Made by a program: the position numbers and the translations under genes. The notes below the pieces were generated by a model. The model saw only the letters and a program-made list of their open reading frames with translations. It was not told where the DNA came from and searched no databases. From Massospora cicadina (lineage: Eukaryota; Entomophthoromycota; Entomophthoromycetes; Entomophthorales; Entomophthoraceae), in contig JAKSZP010000108.1 of the NCBI GenBank assembly GCA_022478985.1, positions 124,001-188,000 of the forward strand: DNA of 64,000 nt. Direction: 5' to 3'. Positions 11,871 through 24,000 of this stretch are shown here, piece by piece. Position 1 is the first letter of the stretch. Each line of letters begins with the position of its first letter.

Positions 11871-11877
11871 GTATTTT

Positions 11878-11925
11878 GCACCAATAAGAACCTTGGAAAT
11901 TAGAAGAGCATATATAAGAGGGATT
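11878..11925 (+). promoter_or_regulatory. CCAAT-like and TATA box
   Basis: CACCAATAAGAACC at 11879-11892 and GCATATATAAGAGGG at about 11909-11923 have ordinary promoter spacing. The TATA box is about 140 nt before the start of the open frame at 12057 that is split by a solo LTR. Inference only. Confidence 0.4.
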
Positions 11926-12056
11926 GCCATTTGGAAGAGGATCTTGTATTTAAATACCCTTCCAGAAGCCTACAACTAAGAATACTACCTATAGTGAGTG
12001 AATAGCCACTGTCAGTTTATGATACTATGGTGTGCATTTGGTTTTAAGATTTATAA

Positions 12057-14016
12057 AATGTGTTGCTGAAAGCTAAGGTTTTTGTGTGTATCTACAAGGG
12101 CTTTCTTCATATATTACTTTGTATTTCAAGTGTTTATCTACCTGTGCAGCAGAAATCTAATATCCCTGTGCCAATTTCAACTTGTGGTGCTCACTACAGG
12201 TGTAAGTCCCAGAAAACATCCCCTGGCTGTTGATCGGGCCATCTTCCCATTCCCGAGTAAAAAGACACCAAAGAGGATGGTGGTACCTCTTGTTACTCAG
12301 GGCAATCTCGCTCACATAGTAGATGAGCGATGAAAACAGCTCTTCCACTTCAGATCCCACCCCCAGTACCCACACTCACCTCAGCAGAACTGTTATGGGA
12401 AATTAGCAAAATCTGCACCAAGATTGTCAAACTGAAATCAGTTTGATCTAATTTGAGTGCCAATATGGCCGATGCCCAAATCTCAAGTGGCTGGAAAGGC
12501 ATGAAGACTGAGGTATCAGCTGGAACGCCTGACAGTTCCAATTTGATCAATATGCTAATCGAACAAAGCACCTTCCTACCAAAGTCATTAGGGATCATCC
12601 TTAACAATCAGGCTATAACATTGGGCATCATTGACAAGGGTTTGAAGCCCCTTGTTGGCAATTTGGGCGCTGTGGCCAATGTGATGCCACTGAATGAACA
12701 AATGGTCCAGCAACTGAGAATGGGTGGGTTGGGCATCCTGAACCGTTTCCAACCAAATGGACCTGCCCCTATGTGGGGTGGCCTTGGAGAATTTCCATCG
12801 CTTGTTGGGCCAAACGCCGTTGCACCAACCATCAGAAACATAGCTGAACCTTGGTTTAGTTGTTCAAGGTCAAACTGATAGTGACTCATCCCACTGCCAA
12901 ATTTTGTGATGTCAGTTCCTAAGGAATAAACCTGCCCATTCCTGAACAATTCACCAGTTAGGTCAAAATTGAGGGTCCCAATCCTGGCTTGTCACTACCC
13001 CAATTGACCACTATTTAATCAGTTGCATAGCACTGAGAAAATTGTTGGTCAATTTTTTCCTTTTCCTTTAATAAAAATTTTTCCAAAAATAAAGCAAACA
13101 ATTTTTATTATCTCTTCTGACCGCATCCCTGATGGCGTTTCCCTGGTGGCCTGTCAGTCTGTATACTGGATAGGCTCTACCAGTACTCTTGATCACTATA
13201 TCCCTCTGTCATCAATTGGGCTCAGCGAGTCTGATATTTTTGGCTCTACAACCCCATTATCACTAACTTCTGGCAGCAATACATGGGGATCTTGTGGCCG
13301 CATGTCCACCAATTGCAAGAGAGAATCCATCTCCTTGCCACCCCAGTTGAAATGGCCCCCTATACTGAGGATCTCATCAAGACTATCTCAGGGATTCCAC
13401 CCCTGCAGCAAGACCCCCTGGGTTGGGAGCGGGTTCAGTGTGGTTTGTCATCAGGATCATCCTCACCATTGTGCTGCACCAACAATAAGTCATTTCCCAA
13501 TGCCCAGCTCCATACCAAGTCCTTCAGTTGATAATGCCTCTGGCATTCTGGCTTGCTTTTTGGGTGCTTACACATCCCAACTGGCAGGCCAGTCTAAACT
13601 TCTTCTTCCATTTTCATGACAACAGGGGCCAAACATTTGTTACCCTGAGCACCATTTTCACTAGTATATATTCTGACCTGAATCTCTTTGCCCTTGGCCT
13701 CATTTCCAAGTATTCCCGTGAACCTATGAATGAATGCAACATGGCCATAGACTATTTTTATGTTTTTAGTTATGAAAGTGGGGAGGCGGAGGCTACTATC
13801 ATGGACTGCCCCACTCATCTTTTTAAGATTTTATATTTTGTAACCCAGGTGTACAATGTCTTCCCAGCTCAGTTTCAAGAGTATCCAAATAATTACTTCA
13901 TGGTTACTAACTTACTGCCACCAATGAAAACAAAAGCCCATCTGGCCATGTCTTTCAATTATAATTTTATGATATCTTATATGGGCATATCACCCATTCC
14001 ATGTAATGACCATTGA
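12057..14016 (+). pseudogene. Possible host ORF split by a solo LTR (12201-13621)
   Basis: Codons 12057-12200 (48) are open, and 13627-14013 (129 codons, stop TGA 14014-14016) continue in the same frame once the LTR and one ACAGG copy are removed. The joined reading crosses the junction as ..CGAHYR/GQTFVT... The first part has a hydrophobic run (GFLHILLCISSVYLP) that could be a signal peptide or a membrane anchor. GQTFVTLSTIF..SDLNLF and THLFKILYF..YNV..AQFQEY bear a weak resemblance to LysM repeats, which in fungi bind chitin; this is tentative. No start codon is seen in frame, so an upstream exon is likely. It might also be a fortuitous open frame. Confidence 0.4.
12201..13621 (+). mobile_element. 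Solo LTR of the E1/E2 Ty3 family (family 1), copy A
   Basis: Begins TGTAAGTCCC and ends TTTTCATGACA, 1,421 nt, flanked by a perfect 5-bp target duplication, ACAGG (12196-12200 and 13622-13626). It contains decayed versions of both LTR coding segments: the N-terminal-half peptide (about 12200-12480, 12453-12878) and the membrane-protein segment, ending MPLAFWLAFWVLTHPNWQAS at about 13531-13590. A solo LTR arises by recombination between the two LTRs of a full element. Confidence 0.92.
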
Positions 14017-14114
14017 AGCATTGGTTAAGATTTTTATTTTTAAGAATAGCTTTGTGAAGTGATTTCAAGTAAATTCGTCTTTCTGTTCACAATTCTCAGC
14101 GCATAATGGCATGC

Positions 14115-15546
14115 TGTCATGGAAACAGCAGAAAAAGTTTAGATCAGCCTGCCAGTTGAGATGCGTAAGCACCCAAAAAGCAAGCCAGAATTCCAGAGGA
14201 ATTGCTGACCAAATGACGTTATATGGAGCTGGGCATTGTGAAATGACGAATTGTTGGTGTAGAACAACAGTGAGTATGATCCCAACAATGAACAACAATG
14301 AGCCCACCCCCAATCTGGGGGGCCTTGCTGCAGGGGGTGGGATCACAGAAATAGTTCTAATAAGTTTATCAGCATATGGGGTCATTTCAACCGGGGAGGC
14401 AAGGAGACGGATTCTCTATTGCAGTTGGTGGATGTAAGGCCACAAGATTCCCGTGTACTGTTGCCAGAAATTCATGATAGCAGGGTTATAGTGCCATAAA
14501 ATATCTGACTTGCTGAATCCAATCAACGATGGAGGGGGCCATAGTGACCATAAGTACTGGTAGAGCCCATCTGGTATATGGACTGACAGGCCACCAGGGA
14601 AACGCCATCAGGGATGCAGCCAGAAGGAGCAATACAATAAAAAATTGATTGGTTTTTTTGGGCAAAATTTTTATTGAAAGGAAAGGAAGAAAATCAACCA
14701 ACAATCTTCTCAGTGCAATGCAACTGATCAAATAGTGGTTGATTGGGGCAGTGCAAGACAGGATTGGGACCATTAATTATGACCTAACCTTTGAATTATT
14801 CAGGAATGGGCGGATTAGTTCCCTGGGAACTGACATCAAAAAATTTGGCAGCGGGCTGAGTCACTGTCAGTTTGACCTCGAACGTCCAAACTGAGGCTTG
14901 GCTTCATTTCTGACAGTTGGAATGACAGCGTTTGGCCTGACGAGCGGTGGGAATCCCCCAAGACCACCCCACATAGGGGCAGGTCCATTTGGTTGGGAAT
15001 GGGTTTGGGATGCCCAACCTGCCCACGCTTGGTTGCTGGGCCATTTGTTTAGTCAGTGGCATTGCATCGGCCACAACACCTGAATTGTCAACAGGGGACT
15101 TCAAACCCTTGTTGATGATGTCCAATGCTGTCACCTGCCCATCAGGGATGATCCCTGATGAATTTGGTAGGGAGGTGATTTGTTTGATTGGCATGTTGAT
15201 CAAATTGAAACTGTCAGGCATTCTGGCCTATAACTCAGTCTTCATACCTTTCTGGCCCTTTGAGATCTGAACATTGGGCAGATTACCACTCACATTAGTT
15301 TTAATTGATTTCAATTCGATAAACTCAGCGCAGATTTCGCTGATATCCTGTAACAGTTCTGCTGAGGTGAGTTTGGGTACTGGGGGTGGAATCCAAAGCA
15401 GAAGAGCTGTTATCCAGCGCTTGTCTACTACATGAGTGAGATCACCCTGAGTAACAAGGGGTACCGCCATCCTCTTTGGTGCCCTCTTGCTCAGGAATGG
15501 GAAAATGGCTTGATCAACACCAAGGGGACGTTCCCCAGGACTTACA
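14115..15546 (-). repeat. E1 3' LTR (family 1)
   Basis: 1,432 nt. On the minus strand it runs from TGTAAGTCCT (15546) to CCATGACA (14115). It is preceded by a purine-rich tract (GGAAAAAGGAAAGGGTAA, 15564-15547), the likely plus-strand primer. Many differences from the 5' LTR are TG versus CA pairs. Confidence 0.92.
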
Positions 15547-17695
15547 TTACCCTTTCCTTTTTCCAAAGGAAGGGCCCCACCACTGGGAAACTGCACAAGA
15601 ACCACATTTTTGTGCGCCTTGGGTAACTTGATTGTCATAATCATCACAACTTTTTTGGGGGGGGATGGGGAGCTTCAGGGTGGGATATGTGGAATGCTTC
15701 AACCAGGTCCATGCAATTTGCACAATTGCGCGCCTCGACCCAACTGTTTTTATAGGCTGGATACCCTTTCCAGGCCACAAGATATTGTATGGAACGTCGA
15801 GATTTCTGGGATGCCAGGATAGCCTCTACCTCAGCCACTTCCTCATTTTTATCAATAATAAGTTCCAGTTCCATGGGGATTGCACCCTTGAAGGGCAACA
15901 GCTGGGAAACATGGAAAATTTGATGCTGCTTCTAATGCACAGAGAGCTTCAACCAGAATGCCCCATTACCCAATACCTCCTCCACCAAATGAGGGCCCAA
16001 GCGTTTACTAGCAAATTTATGGGAAGGGGCCTGAATTCTTAAGTTTTGGGTATTGAGCATGATGTAGGAGCCCACCAAAAAATTGTGACCTGGAAGATGC
16101 ATATGATCTGTGAACCACTTGTAGTAATCTATGGCTTTGGTGAGGTGTTCCTGCACTAAAGCTTGAGTTGATCTGATATGGGCAGTGTGGTCCGTGGCAG
16201 CTTAAACCTCAGGGCACAAGCACAGTCTGACTGAAAATGAAGAATTATAACCCAACGTTGCTTCATAGGAGGAAAACCCCGTGGACGCGTGGGTCCCTTT
16301 ATTGTAAGCAAATTGAGCAAGAGGAAGGTCATTAGACCAGGTATCCTGCGCAGCTGCAGCATAGCAACACAGGTACTGTTCAAGGACTTGATTGACCCGC
16401 TCAGTATGTTTGTCAGACCGGGGATGATATGCCATGGAGCAACAGGGGGATATTTCAGGATTTATAGGAGTTACTCCAGAACTGCGCGGTGAACTGTGAG
16501 CCATGGTCACTGATGATCTCCTGGGGGAGACCAAACATCGAAAAAACATGGTGTATGAAAAGGCAGGCAGTTTCTTCCGATGTAATACTAGAAAAACAAG
16601 GTATAAAAAGGGAAAACTTCATGAAGCGATCCACAACTACCATCACCACTGTAAACTCATTAGAACAGGGGAGTTGACAATAAAGCCCATGTACACCAAA
16701 GTCCATGGGCCCTCCGACTGCTGTAAGGGGTGCAGGAGGCCATTTTTACTGGAGCAGTCTGACTTAGCCTTGGCGCAAGTAACACAATTGGTGATCCAGG
16801 CCGGAACCTCTTTTGTCAGACCAACCCAATTGAAGGTCCTCTTGATCAAATCAATGAACTTTTTGTTTCTAAGATGTCTGACTGTGGAGGGATTGTGATG
16901 TGCAGAATACCTTCAATTGGAGGGAGGGGGGAACCCAGATGCAAGACTGAAAGTAAATGAGTCCCTCCTCTAAGGAGTATAGGGAGTGTTTGTGACTTGG
17001 GTGAGCCAACTGCTCGACCAACTCCACGCCCTCAGGGCAGGCCATTTGACTGGCTAAAACCTGAGCCACTAGCGGGGTGTCAGGAGCCAAAGTGATGGAT
17101 GAAACAACAGGGGGAACGATCAACAGGATTTGGGCAGCAGGAATCATAGTAATGAGGTCCTCTTCCTCTGGGTCTGAGGAACAGTGGGCAGGGCTGCGGC
17201 TTAGAAAATTAGGAAGCACATTGAGCGCACCTTTAACAAATTTGTATTTAAAGTTAAAACTGCACAGGTCCCAATAGGTTTGGGCTTGCTGATGCACCAA
17301 TTTTTGGGGTTTGCAAAAATACAAAAGGGCCTGGTGATCCATATGGCCCATTAATTCATGTTGAGCACCCTGCAACAGATACCTCCAATGAGTTAATGCC
17401 CATGCGACAGCTGCCAATTCCTTGTCATATATGGCCCAAGACTGCTCCATGGCTGTGAACTTCTGGGAAAAGTAAGCAACCGGGTGTTCTAAACCATCAT
17501 GCTCCTGAAGCAACACTGCTCCCACTGCTATCGATGAGGCATCACATGTGATAATATATGGCTTAGTGGGATTGTCATGCTATAAAATGGGTGGAGACAC
17601 AAACACTTATTTGATCGATTTGAACACCTGCTGGCATTCAGGCATCCAACAAAATGGTACATTTTTCCCTGTAAGGGGTGGAGCGTGTCATGGAT
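15547..17695 (-). pseudogene. E1 pol, RNase H to chromodomain
   Basis: Minus-strand order: RNase H from about 17610 (CDASSIAVGAVLLQE, catalytic Asp kept; YDKELAAVAW; MDHQALLYF). Then a linker, then the integrase zinc domain (TNCVTCAKAK, about 16790). The core follows, with the first Asp position reading VYMGFIV instead of MDF (lost), ISDHGSQFTAQFW (second Asp kept) and HTERVNQVLEQY (Glu kept), and then a GPY-type region. The chromodomain lies at 15870-15690 (VEAILASQKSRRSIQYLVAW and KGYPAYKNSW), which in chromoviruses targets integration to marked chromatin. Frameshifts fall at about 16700, 16500, 16160, 15900 and 15645. The right edge at 17695 is where E2 inserted, inside APPLTGKNVPF. The final frame reads through the LTR start (GNVSPGERPLG). 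Confidence 0.88.
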
Positions 17696-19333
17696 GCGGC
17701 TAAGGAGAACTAGAATGGGCTCCCAGTCAGGGTGCGCACGAGCACCCAGTGGAGGGCCCAGAATTCCAGAGGCATAGCAGTCTGAGCGACTAAAAGAAGT
17801 GGGGATCTTCAGGTCATGTGAGGAAAGCAAACATTCAATAATGTACCAAAGGCCCCCAAGGCAAACCAGATGGTTGCGTTGGGGGCAACTGCGAGTCTTA
17901 TGGGGGCAACCCCAGAGGCAGGAGAGGCAGGGAGGATGATGACTCCTCCAGGGGGTGCAGTTGCTGGCCTTCAGAACCTGAGGGAGAGGCTTGTGCACCC
18001 ACGGGAGGCAGTACAGGGACCACCCCATTGTTAGAAATGTGAATGGAAGTAGGGAAAACCCCATAGGAGGGGCTGGAACTGAGTTTCCCCAAACAGGGAC
18101 CCTCAGAGTCCTGCTGGTGAGCTGGACCCACAGTGGCGGGGGCAAAAATGGAGCTGAACCCATGCGCGGTGGGCCAGGGTTGCCTTGAGATTGCTCTTCC
18201 TGGGGAGAAAACTTGGCGGACTCATCATCTGAATAAAAGGAATGGTCTCCATTTAATGGATGCGATGGAATGATTGGAACAGTGGGCTTGCCTGGGGGTG
18301 GGCCAGATGATTATCACATTGGCAATCTGCTGCCATGTGGTGGGATTGAGTGACCGGATAATCCAGTCTGTGAACATTGGGAAAAGGATCTGGGCAATGG
18401 CACGTCTCATTGGATCAATCAATGAATGATGATTTAAAAACTGTGTTGACAATGGGTGGAGTCTGTGGTGAATGGGGTGGATACACAGATTTTATTTTTA
18501 AAAAAGGCTAAAAAGAATGAACTGACAACTGCCCTCAGTGGGGCCAGTTGCCTTTTAAATGGTTTGATAGGCATAAGGAGGAGTTGGGGGATTGGTTGTT
18601 TGGGGAATGGGGAGGGAATTCAGTTGGCTGACTTGGAGAGGGGGCAAAAAGTGACTCCCAGTTTGACAGAAGCTTAAATAATTTTTGCAAATTTTCCAAA
18701 CTTCTTGTGACCAAGCCAAATTGATGCTGCTGATCCAGGTTTTGATGACTAACTCATCCAATTTGCACAGCTTGGGCATTCTGGATTTGTCTTGGAAAGC
18801 AGGGATTGATGGATCAGGTTTGTTGCAATTTGGGCCAATCCCACAATCAGCCTGCTCACATGATCTGAACCTCCTGGAACTGCCTCAGAACGTTGGACCT
18901 AATGATCTGAGCCATTCACACCCAGGTTTCCAATCTGAGCCATATTCTGATCTGACTCCTGAACCTGGCTGACCTGAACCAGCCCCCCAGTCCAGAATTT
19001 ACCAGCTGGCCTTTGACACTGGGATTTGCAATTTTCCCAGTTTTTTCCCATAGATGGCCTGGGGAGTGGGTGGCCTCCGGACCCCCCCCAAGCCCCCTAC
19101 CATGCACCACCTCCCTACAGGCCTCCTCTATCAATCCTACCAGGATTGAAGAGGAGGGAAGGGGAGGGAATGGGGCAGCTTTGGGGAGAAAAGCTGTCAC
19201 TGAGCGCTCATCTATCACATGGGCAAGGTCACCCAACTGTGACAGAGGGTCCACAGGAGCCTTGGGCCCCCTCTTTGACTGGAAAGGGTGCTGAGCCCTA
19301 TCCAGCTTCAAGGGCTGGTCCCCAAGACTTACA
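17696..19333 (-). repeat. E2 3' LTR
   Basis: 1,638 nt. On the minus strand it starts TGTAAGTCTTGGGG (19333) and ends CCATGACA (17696). It is preceded by a purine tract AAAAAGGGAAGGGTAG. It encodes PLKLDRAQHPFQSKRGPK..GDLAHVIDERSVTA near its start, and hydrophobic segments DPMRRAIAQILFPMFTDWII (about 18410) and the membrane block near 17880-17700. Confidence 0.92.
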
Positions 19334-22300
19334 CTACCCTTCCCTTTTTGACAGGGAGGATCCCACCCCCTGGGGCATGGACCAAGGCGTAGTTCTTGTG
19401 GCGCTCCGGTAGCTTTATGGCCAGGATGGCTGCGATCTTCTGAGATGGGCGGGGTTCAGTTGGGTGAGAGGCGTGGAATTCCTTGATCAGGTCCTTGCAG
19501 TTCATACAACTGCGCGCGTTCACCCAGCTGTTCTCATATGAGGGGTAACCTTTCCAGGTGACCAAATACTGGATGGTTTGGCGGGACCAACGGGAAGCTA
19601 TGATGGCTTCCACCTCCAATTCCTGGGATTCCCCGATGATGATTGGCTCAGGGGACATAGGCCTATCCCCCTTAAAGGGGGTCAGCAGGGAGGTGTGGAA
19701 GACATTGTGCTGCTTCCAGCGCATGGGCAGTCTCAGGCGGTAGGCTCCATTGCCTAAATCCTTCTCAACCTTGAAAGGTCCTGAGCGCTTGGCTGAGAGC
19801 TTGCGGGTGGGGGCCTTCATGGGGAGGTTGCGGGTATCCAACATGACCAGGGAACCAACTGTGATCTCATGGCCTGGAAGGCGCTTCTGATCAGCGAACC
19901 TCTTATAGTCCTCAATGGACTTTGTCAAGTGTTTGCGGACCAGGTTATGCATCTTGTGGAGTGAGCTCACACAGTCCTTAGCAGCTGGAACTGCTGTGGA
20001 GAGTCGGGGACCAATCTGGAATGAGGGGTTATACCCCAAGGTAGCCTCAAAGGGAGAAAGGTTGGTAGAGGAATGGAGGGAATTGTTGTATGCGAACTGT
20101 GCAAGTGGCAAATCCTTGGCCCAGGTGTCTTGTGCAGCTGTCGCATAACAATGCAAGTACTGCTCCAGTACCTGGTTCACCCGCTCAGTCTGCCCATCAG
20201 ACTGGGGATGATAGGCTGTGGATTGACAGGGCTTGATGTGAAGAAGAGTCAACATCTCTTCCCAGAACTGGGCTGTGAACTGGGGTCCCCTGTCACTTAC
20301 TATCTCCTGGGGGAGACCAAACATGGCAAAGACATGATTGACAAATAAATTTGCAGTCTCCACCGCAGTGATAGAAGAGAGGCAGGGGATGAAGAGTGAC
20401 AACTTAGTAAACTGATCCATGACCACCATTATGGCATTGGAACCACAGGAGGGTGGGAGCTCCATGATGAAATCCATGGAGACTGAGGTCCACGGTCCCT
20501 CAGCCTGCTGCAAGGGGTGCAACAATCCCTTTTTTCCCTGAATGATCAGACTTTGCCCAGGTGCAGGTGACACATTGAGAGATCCAATTGGGAATATCCT
20601 TTGAGGACCCAGGCCAATTATAGGTCCTCTTGATGAGATTGGCACACTTCTTGATCCCAGGGTGGCCAACGGTCTGGGGAACATGGTGTTCCTCAATGAC
20701 TCGACTGCATAAGGAAGGAGGAACCCAGACCTGACCATGGAACCAGATCGTCCCATCCCATAAGGCATATGGGGTTTTCTTGTGATGCATGGACTCCAAG
20801 TCAGCAAGCAGCTCAATTCCTTCTGGGCAGCAGGTTTGGAAAGCAAGGACCCGTGGGAGGAGCGGAGTGGCTGGGTCTACATCAACAAAGGACATGACAG
20901 GAGGAGCCAATGTAAGGATTTGAGAGGGAGGCACCACCATCATAAGGTCCAAGGGGTCCTCCTCTCCATTAGGAAACAAGGCGGGGTTGCGGCTGAGCAT
21001 GTCTGGCAAAACGTTCAGTGGCCCTTTGATGAATTCATACTTAAACTGGAACTCACAGAGATCTTGATATGTGCGGGTCTGCAGTGACCTAACTTCTGAG
21101 GTTTATGGTAATAAAGCAGGGCCTTATGGTCCATCTGAATGGTAACCTCATGCAGGGCACCCTGCAGGAGATATCGCCAGTGGGTGAGTGACCACGCCAC
21201 CGCCGCTAGCTCCTTATCATATATTGGCCAAGCCTGCTCCATCGTGGTAAACTTCTGAGAGTAATAAGCCACCAGGTGCTCCACCCCCTCATGCTCCTGC
21301 AACAGCACAGCACCCACAGCCACCGATGAGGCATTGCAGGTGACTATGAAAGGCTGGGATGTGTCAGCATGCTGCAGAACAGGGGCTGTGACAAACACCT
21401 CCTTGATTCCCTCAAACGCCTGCTGGCACTCAGGGGACCATACAAAGGGGACGTTCTTGCTGGTGAGGGGATGCAGTGGGGCTGCCAGTTGAGCGAGAGC
21501 TGGGGAAAATTTCCTTAAAAAGGTGATGGTACCCAGAAAGCTGCGAAGCTGCTTCTGAGTGGTTGGGGTAGGCCAAGACTGAATGGCCTCCAACTTGCTA
21601 GGGGGAACGGAATACCCATCCTTTAAGATGAGATTGCCTAGGAAGGTAACCTCATCCCTGAAGAACTCGCACTTGGAGGGCTTCACAAATAGCCCTGCCT
21701 TGTGGATGGCCGCCACAACTGCTTTGAGGTCCCTGACGTGTTGTTCAGGGGTAGGGGAATGGACCAAGATGTCGTCAATGTAGGCCACTGCACAAGAGAA
21801 CTGCAAGTCCCCCAGCACATTGTCAATCAGGCGTTGGAAGGTGGCTGGCGCATTCTTCAAGCTGAATGGCATCACCCTGAACTGGAAGAGACCCCAGCGA
21901 GTTCAGATCGCTGTGAGCCACTCCTGTCCCTTGCCACCCTCACCTGATTGAAGGCATTCACCAGGTCCAACTTCGAAAAGACATGAGACTTGGCGATGGC
22001 CTGTGCTATGCTCTGCTCTAAGGGCAAAGGGTATGGGTCCAGAACGGTGATGTTGTTGAGGTGTCCATAATCAACACAGGGGCGCAGGGACCCATCTGCT
22101 TTCCTGGCGAAGACCACAGGGGAGGCGATCAGAGATGTCTTCTTGACAAGCCAACCCTTCTCTAGCATGTCATCCAACCAACTGCCAAGAGCCCTATCTT
22201 CTTCCTCCATATAGGGATAAAGGGGGCAGTTGATTTTGACCAGATCGACCATCAAGTGGAACATCAAGTCATACTCAGAGTGGGATGGGAGCTTGGTTGC

Positions 22301-22885
22301 CAAGGACATGTCAAAGATGGCCCAGTATGGAGCTAGACATGGGGGAAAATCTGGAGGAAGGTCAACCAGACTAGGATCTGGTGGGGCGATGGAACTGAGG
22401 GCTGTACCCTGGGAAAGGGTTTTCAGCAAGGGAATCTCACCACTCAGCTTGAGGTTTTTAAACAACAAGGAGTTGGTGGCAAGATTGATATGAACTTGCT
22501 GGCGGCGCCACCAACCAACCCCCAAGATTACAGGATAAAGCAAATCCTGTACCGCTGAGAAATGGTCAGTGAACCCAAAGTCATGAATCAAGAAATGCAC
22601 TGGCCGTTGGACATGGCGGGACATCAAAGTCTCAGATGAGGCGCCCAAAATGAAGGAAGCTTCATCCATCACTAGATTCAATGACTGGGCCATGGCAAGA
22701 TCAACAAAATTACCCACTGCCCCAGTGTCCAGCAGGGCTTGCACCGTGACCACCCCAGACTCTGAGGGAAAAGAAATTGGAAACAAGAAGTATGCTTGGT
22801 CCTCTTTATTGGGGTGAGCTAGCGAAAGGGCACCTGAGGAGGGCCCATATCCCAACATCAGAAGAGACTGGCCCTGGATCTGCAT
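19330..22885 (-). pseudogene. E2 pol: protease, RT, RNase H, integrase, chromodomain
   Basis: Nearly complete, in four frames. Protease LLDTGAVGNF has its catalytic DTGA at 22729-22718. RT starts near 22260 (LPSHSEYDLMFHL, DGSLRPCVDYGHLNN, SKLDLVNAFNQV), shifts frame at about 21890, then MPFSLKNAPATFQRL and the catalytic AYIDDILVHS (YIDD 21782-21771, intact). RNase H reads VTCNASSVAVGA, with the catalytic Asp replaced by Asn. Another shift falls at about 21080. The integrase has zinc ligands HHVPQTVGH and CVTC, then SMDFIMELP, VSDRGPQFTAQFW and DGQTERVNQVLEQY (DDE triad intact). The chromodomain at 19640-19450 reads VEAIIASRWSRQTIQYLVTW and KGYPSYENSW. The last frame stops at the TAA inside the LTR's first bases. 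This was recently active, now disabled. Confidence 0.9.
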
Positions 22886-24000
22886 GGGTAGGGCGTGGCT
22901 GATCTGGGGTCTCCAACATCTCCTTGCTCCACATAGGTAAGTGGGGGTTAATATGCACCACCCCCCACTCTCGCCGGGGGGGAAACTGGTTCGCCCTGGG
23001 GAACGATCTCATCACACTGAGTACCCTCCACCCCCTGGGGAAGATCTCCTCACCCAGAACTGCCTCAGAGCACTGGGGACCCAGCGATTCCGCCTCCTTA
23101 TCTGAGCTAGGGGCTGGCAGTATCATCAGCAAGGACTCCCTTTTGGGGAAATTCACCAAGGATGCCCCTGAGGGGGGACGCAAAGCAGCTAAACCTTGGC
23201 GCTTCCCCTGGCTGCGCCCATTGGCAGGAGGAGGCACCACATGAGGTGCCTCAGGAGTGGTGACAGGACAGGCTGGATTGTGCCAGGGCCTGGCCTCAAT
23301 TGCCTGAGCCACCAAAAAGGCGACCTCTAAAGATCCAGGGAGGGGATCCCACGTGGTATGAGCCGCCGCACTGGGATCCAGGGCTGCATGGAATGCGGAG
23401 ATGGCAATTTTGACTGGAATGGGGACCATGGGAGCCAGGACTGCAAAGGCCTCAATCAAGGAGGCCAGGTCCATGGCTGCCTGTCCCAACGTAAACAAGC
23501 GGAGGAGGCGCGCTGGTCTTGACTCAGGGGCTTGGACTGCTGAGGTAACCAGCGCCAACAAGGGGGTGGGGTTGCCCAGCTTGGTGGCAGAGTGGAGCAC
23601 TCCCCTGACCCAATGATGGGCATCCCCATCCAAAGCGTCCAGGAGGGCCACACTCTGCTGTGCATCAGAGGGAAGTGGAGACTTCCCCCATCAGCAGTGA
23701 GATGCACCTGGATCTCAGCCAGGACGCCCAGGACTTGATCTGCCACCTCATTGGAGGGGACAGGGGGAACCACCAACCCTGTTGTGTTCGCTGAAGGGGT
23801 AACACTCTCCGCTGGTGCCTGGCAGGCTGGGGACCAGTTCAACTGAGCCTGGTGGCAAGCCTGGATGAACGAGGCTACTGCCCAGCAGGAGAAGGCCAGG
23901 TCACAAAGGGAAAGCACACTCAAAGTAAGGGCAAAGGCCAACGCATCGCCCACCCCAGCGAGGAGGGCGGAGAAGGCCAAAACTAGGGGTCAGTTCATTA
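22806..24000 (-). pseudogene. E2 Gag with hydrophobic N-terminal extension
   Basis: Minus-strand reading from the 5' LTR border. After the border come one TGA stop (23988-23986) and then an open frame with two long hydrophobic stretches (VLAFSALLAGVGDALAFALT and VLSLCDLAFSCWAVASFIQ). A proline/serine-rich linker and PSNEVADQVLGVLAEIQVHL follow. After a frameshift near 23650 the body continues as VALLDALDGDAHHWVRGVL..LIEAFAVLAPMVPIPVKI.., up to the overlap with protease at 22885. The DALDGDAHHWVRGVL block is also found in E1 Gag (DAVDGDARLGLKAF, about 34240), so it is the conserved Gag core. No CCHC knuckle was seen. Gag normally forms the particle that packages element RNA. The membrane-like N-terminus is unusual and continues an ORF that begins inside the LTR. 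Confidence 0.75.

Noticed and set aside
19013..19412. Plus-strand ORFs of 93 and 128 codons in the E2 LTR
   Set aside because: Antisense shadows of the LTR coding frame; duplicated at 25384-25614 only because the LTRs are repeats.
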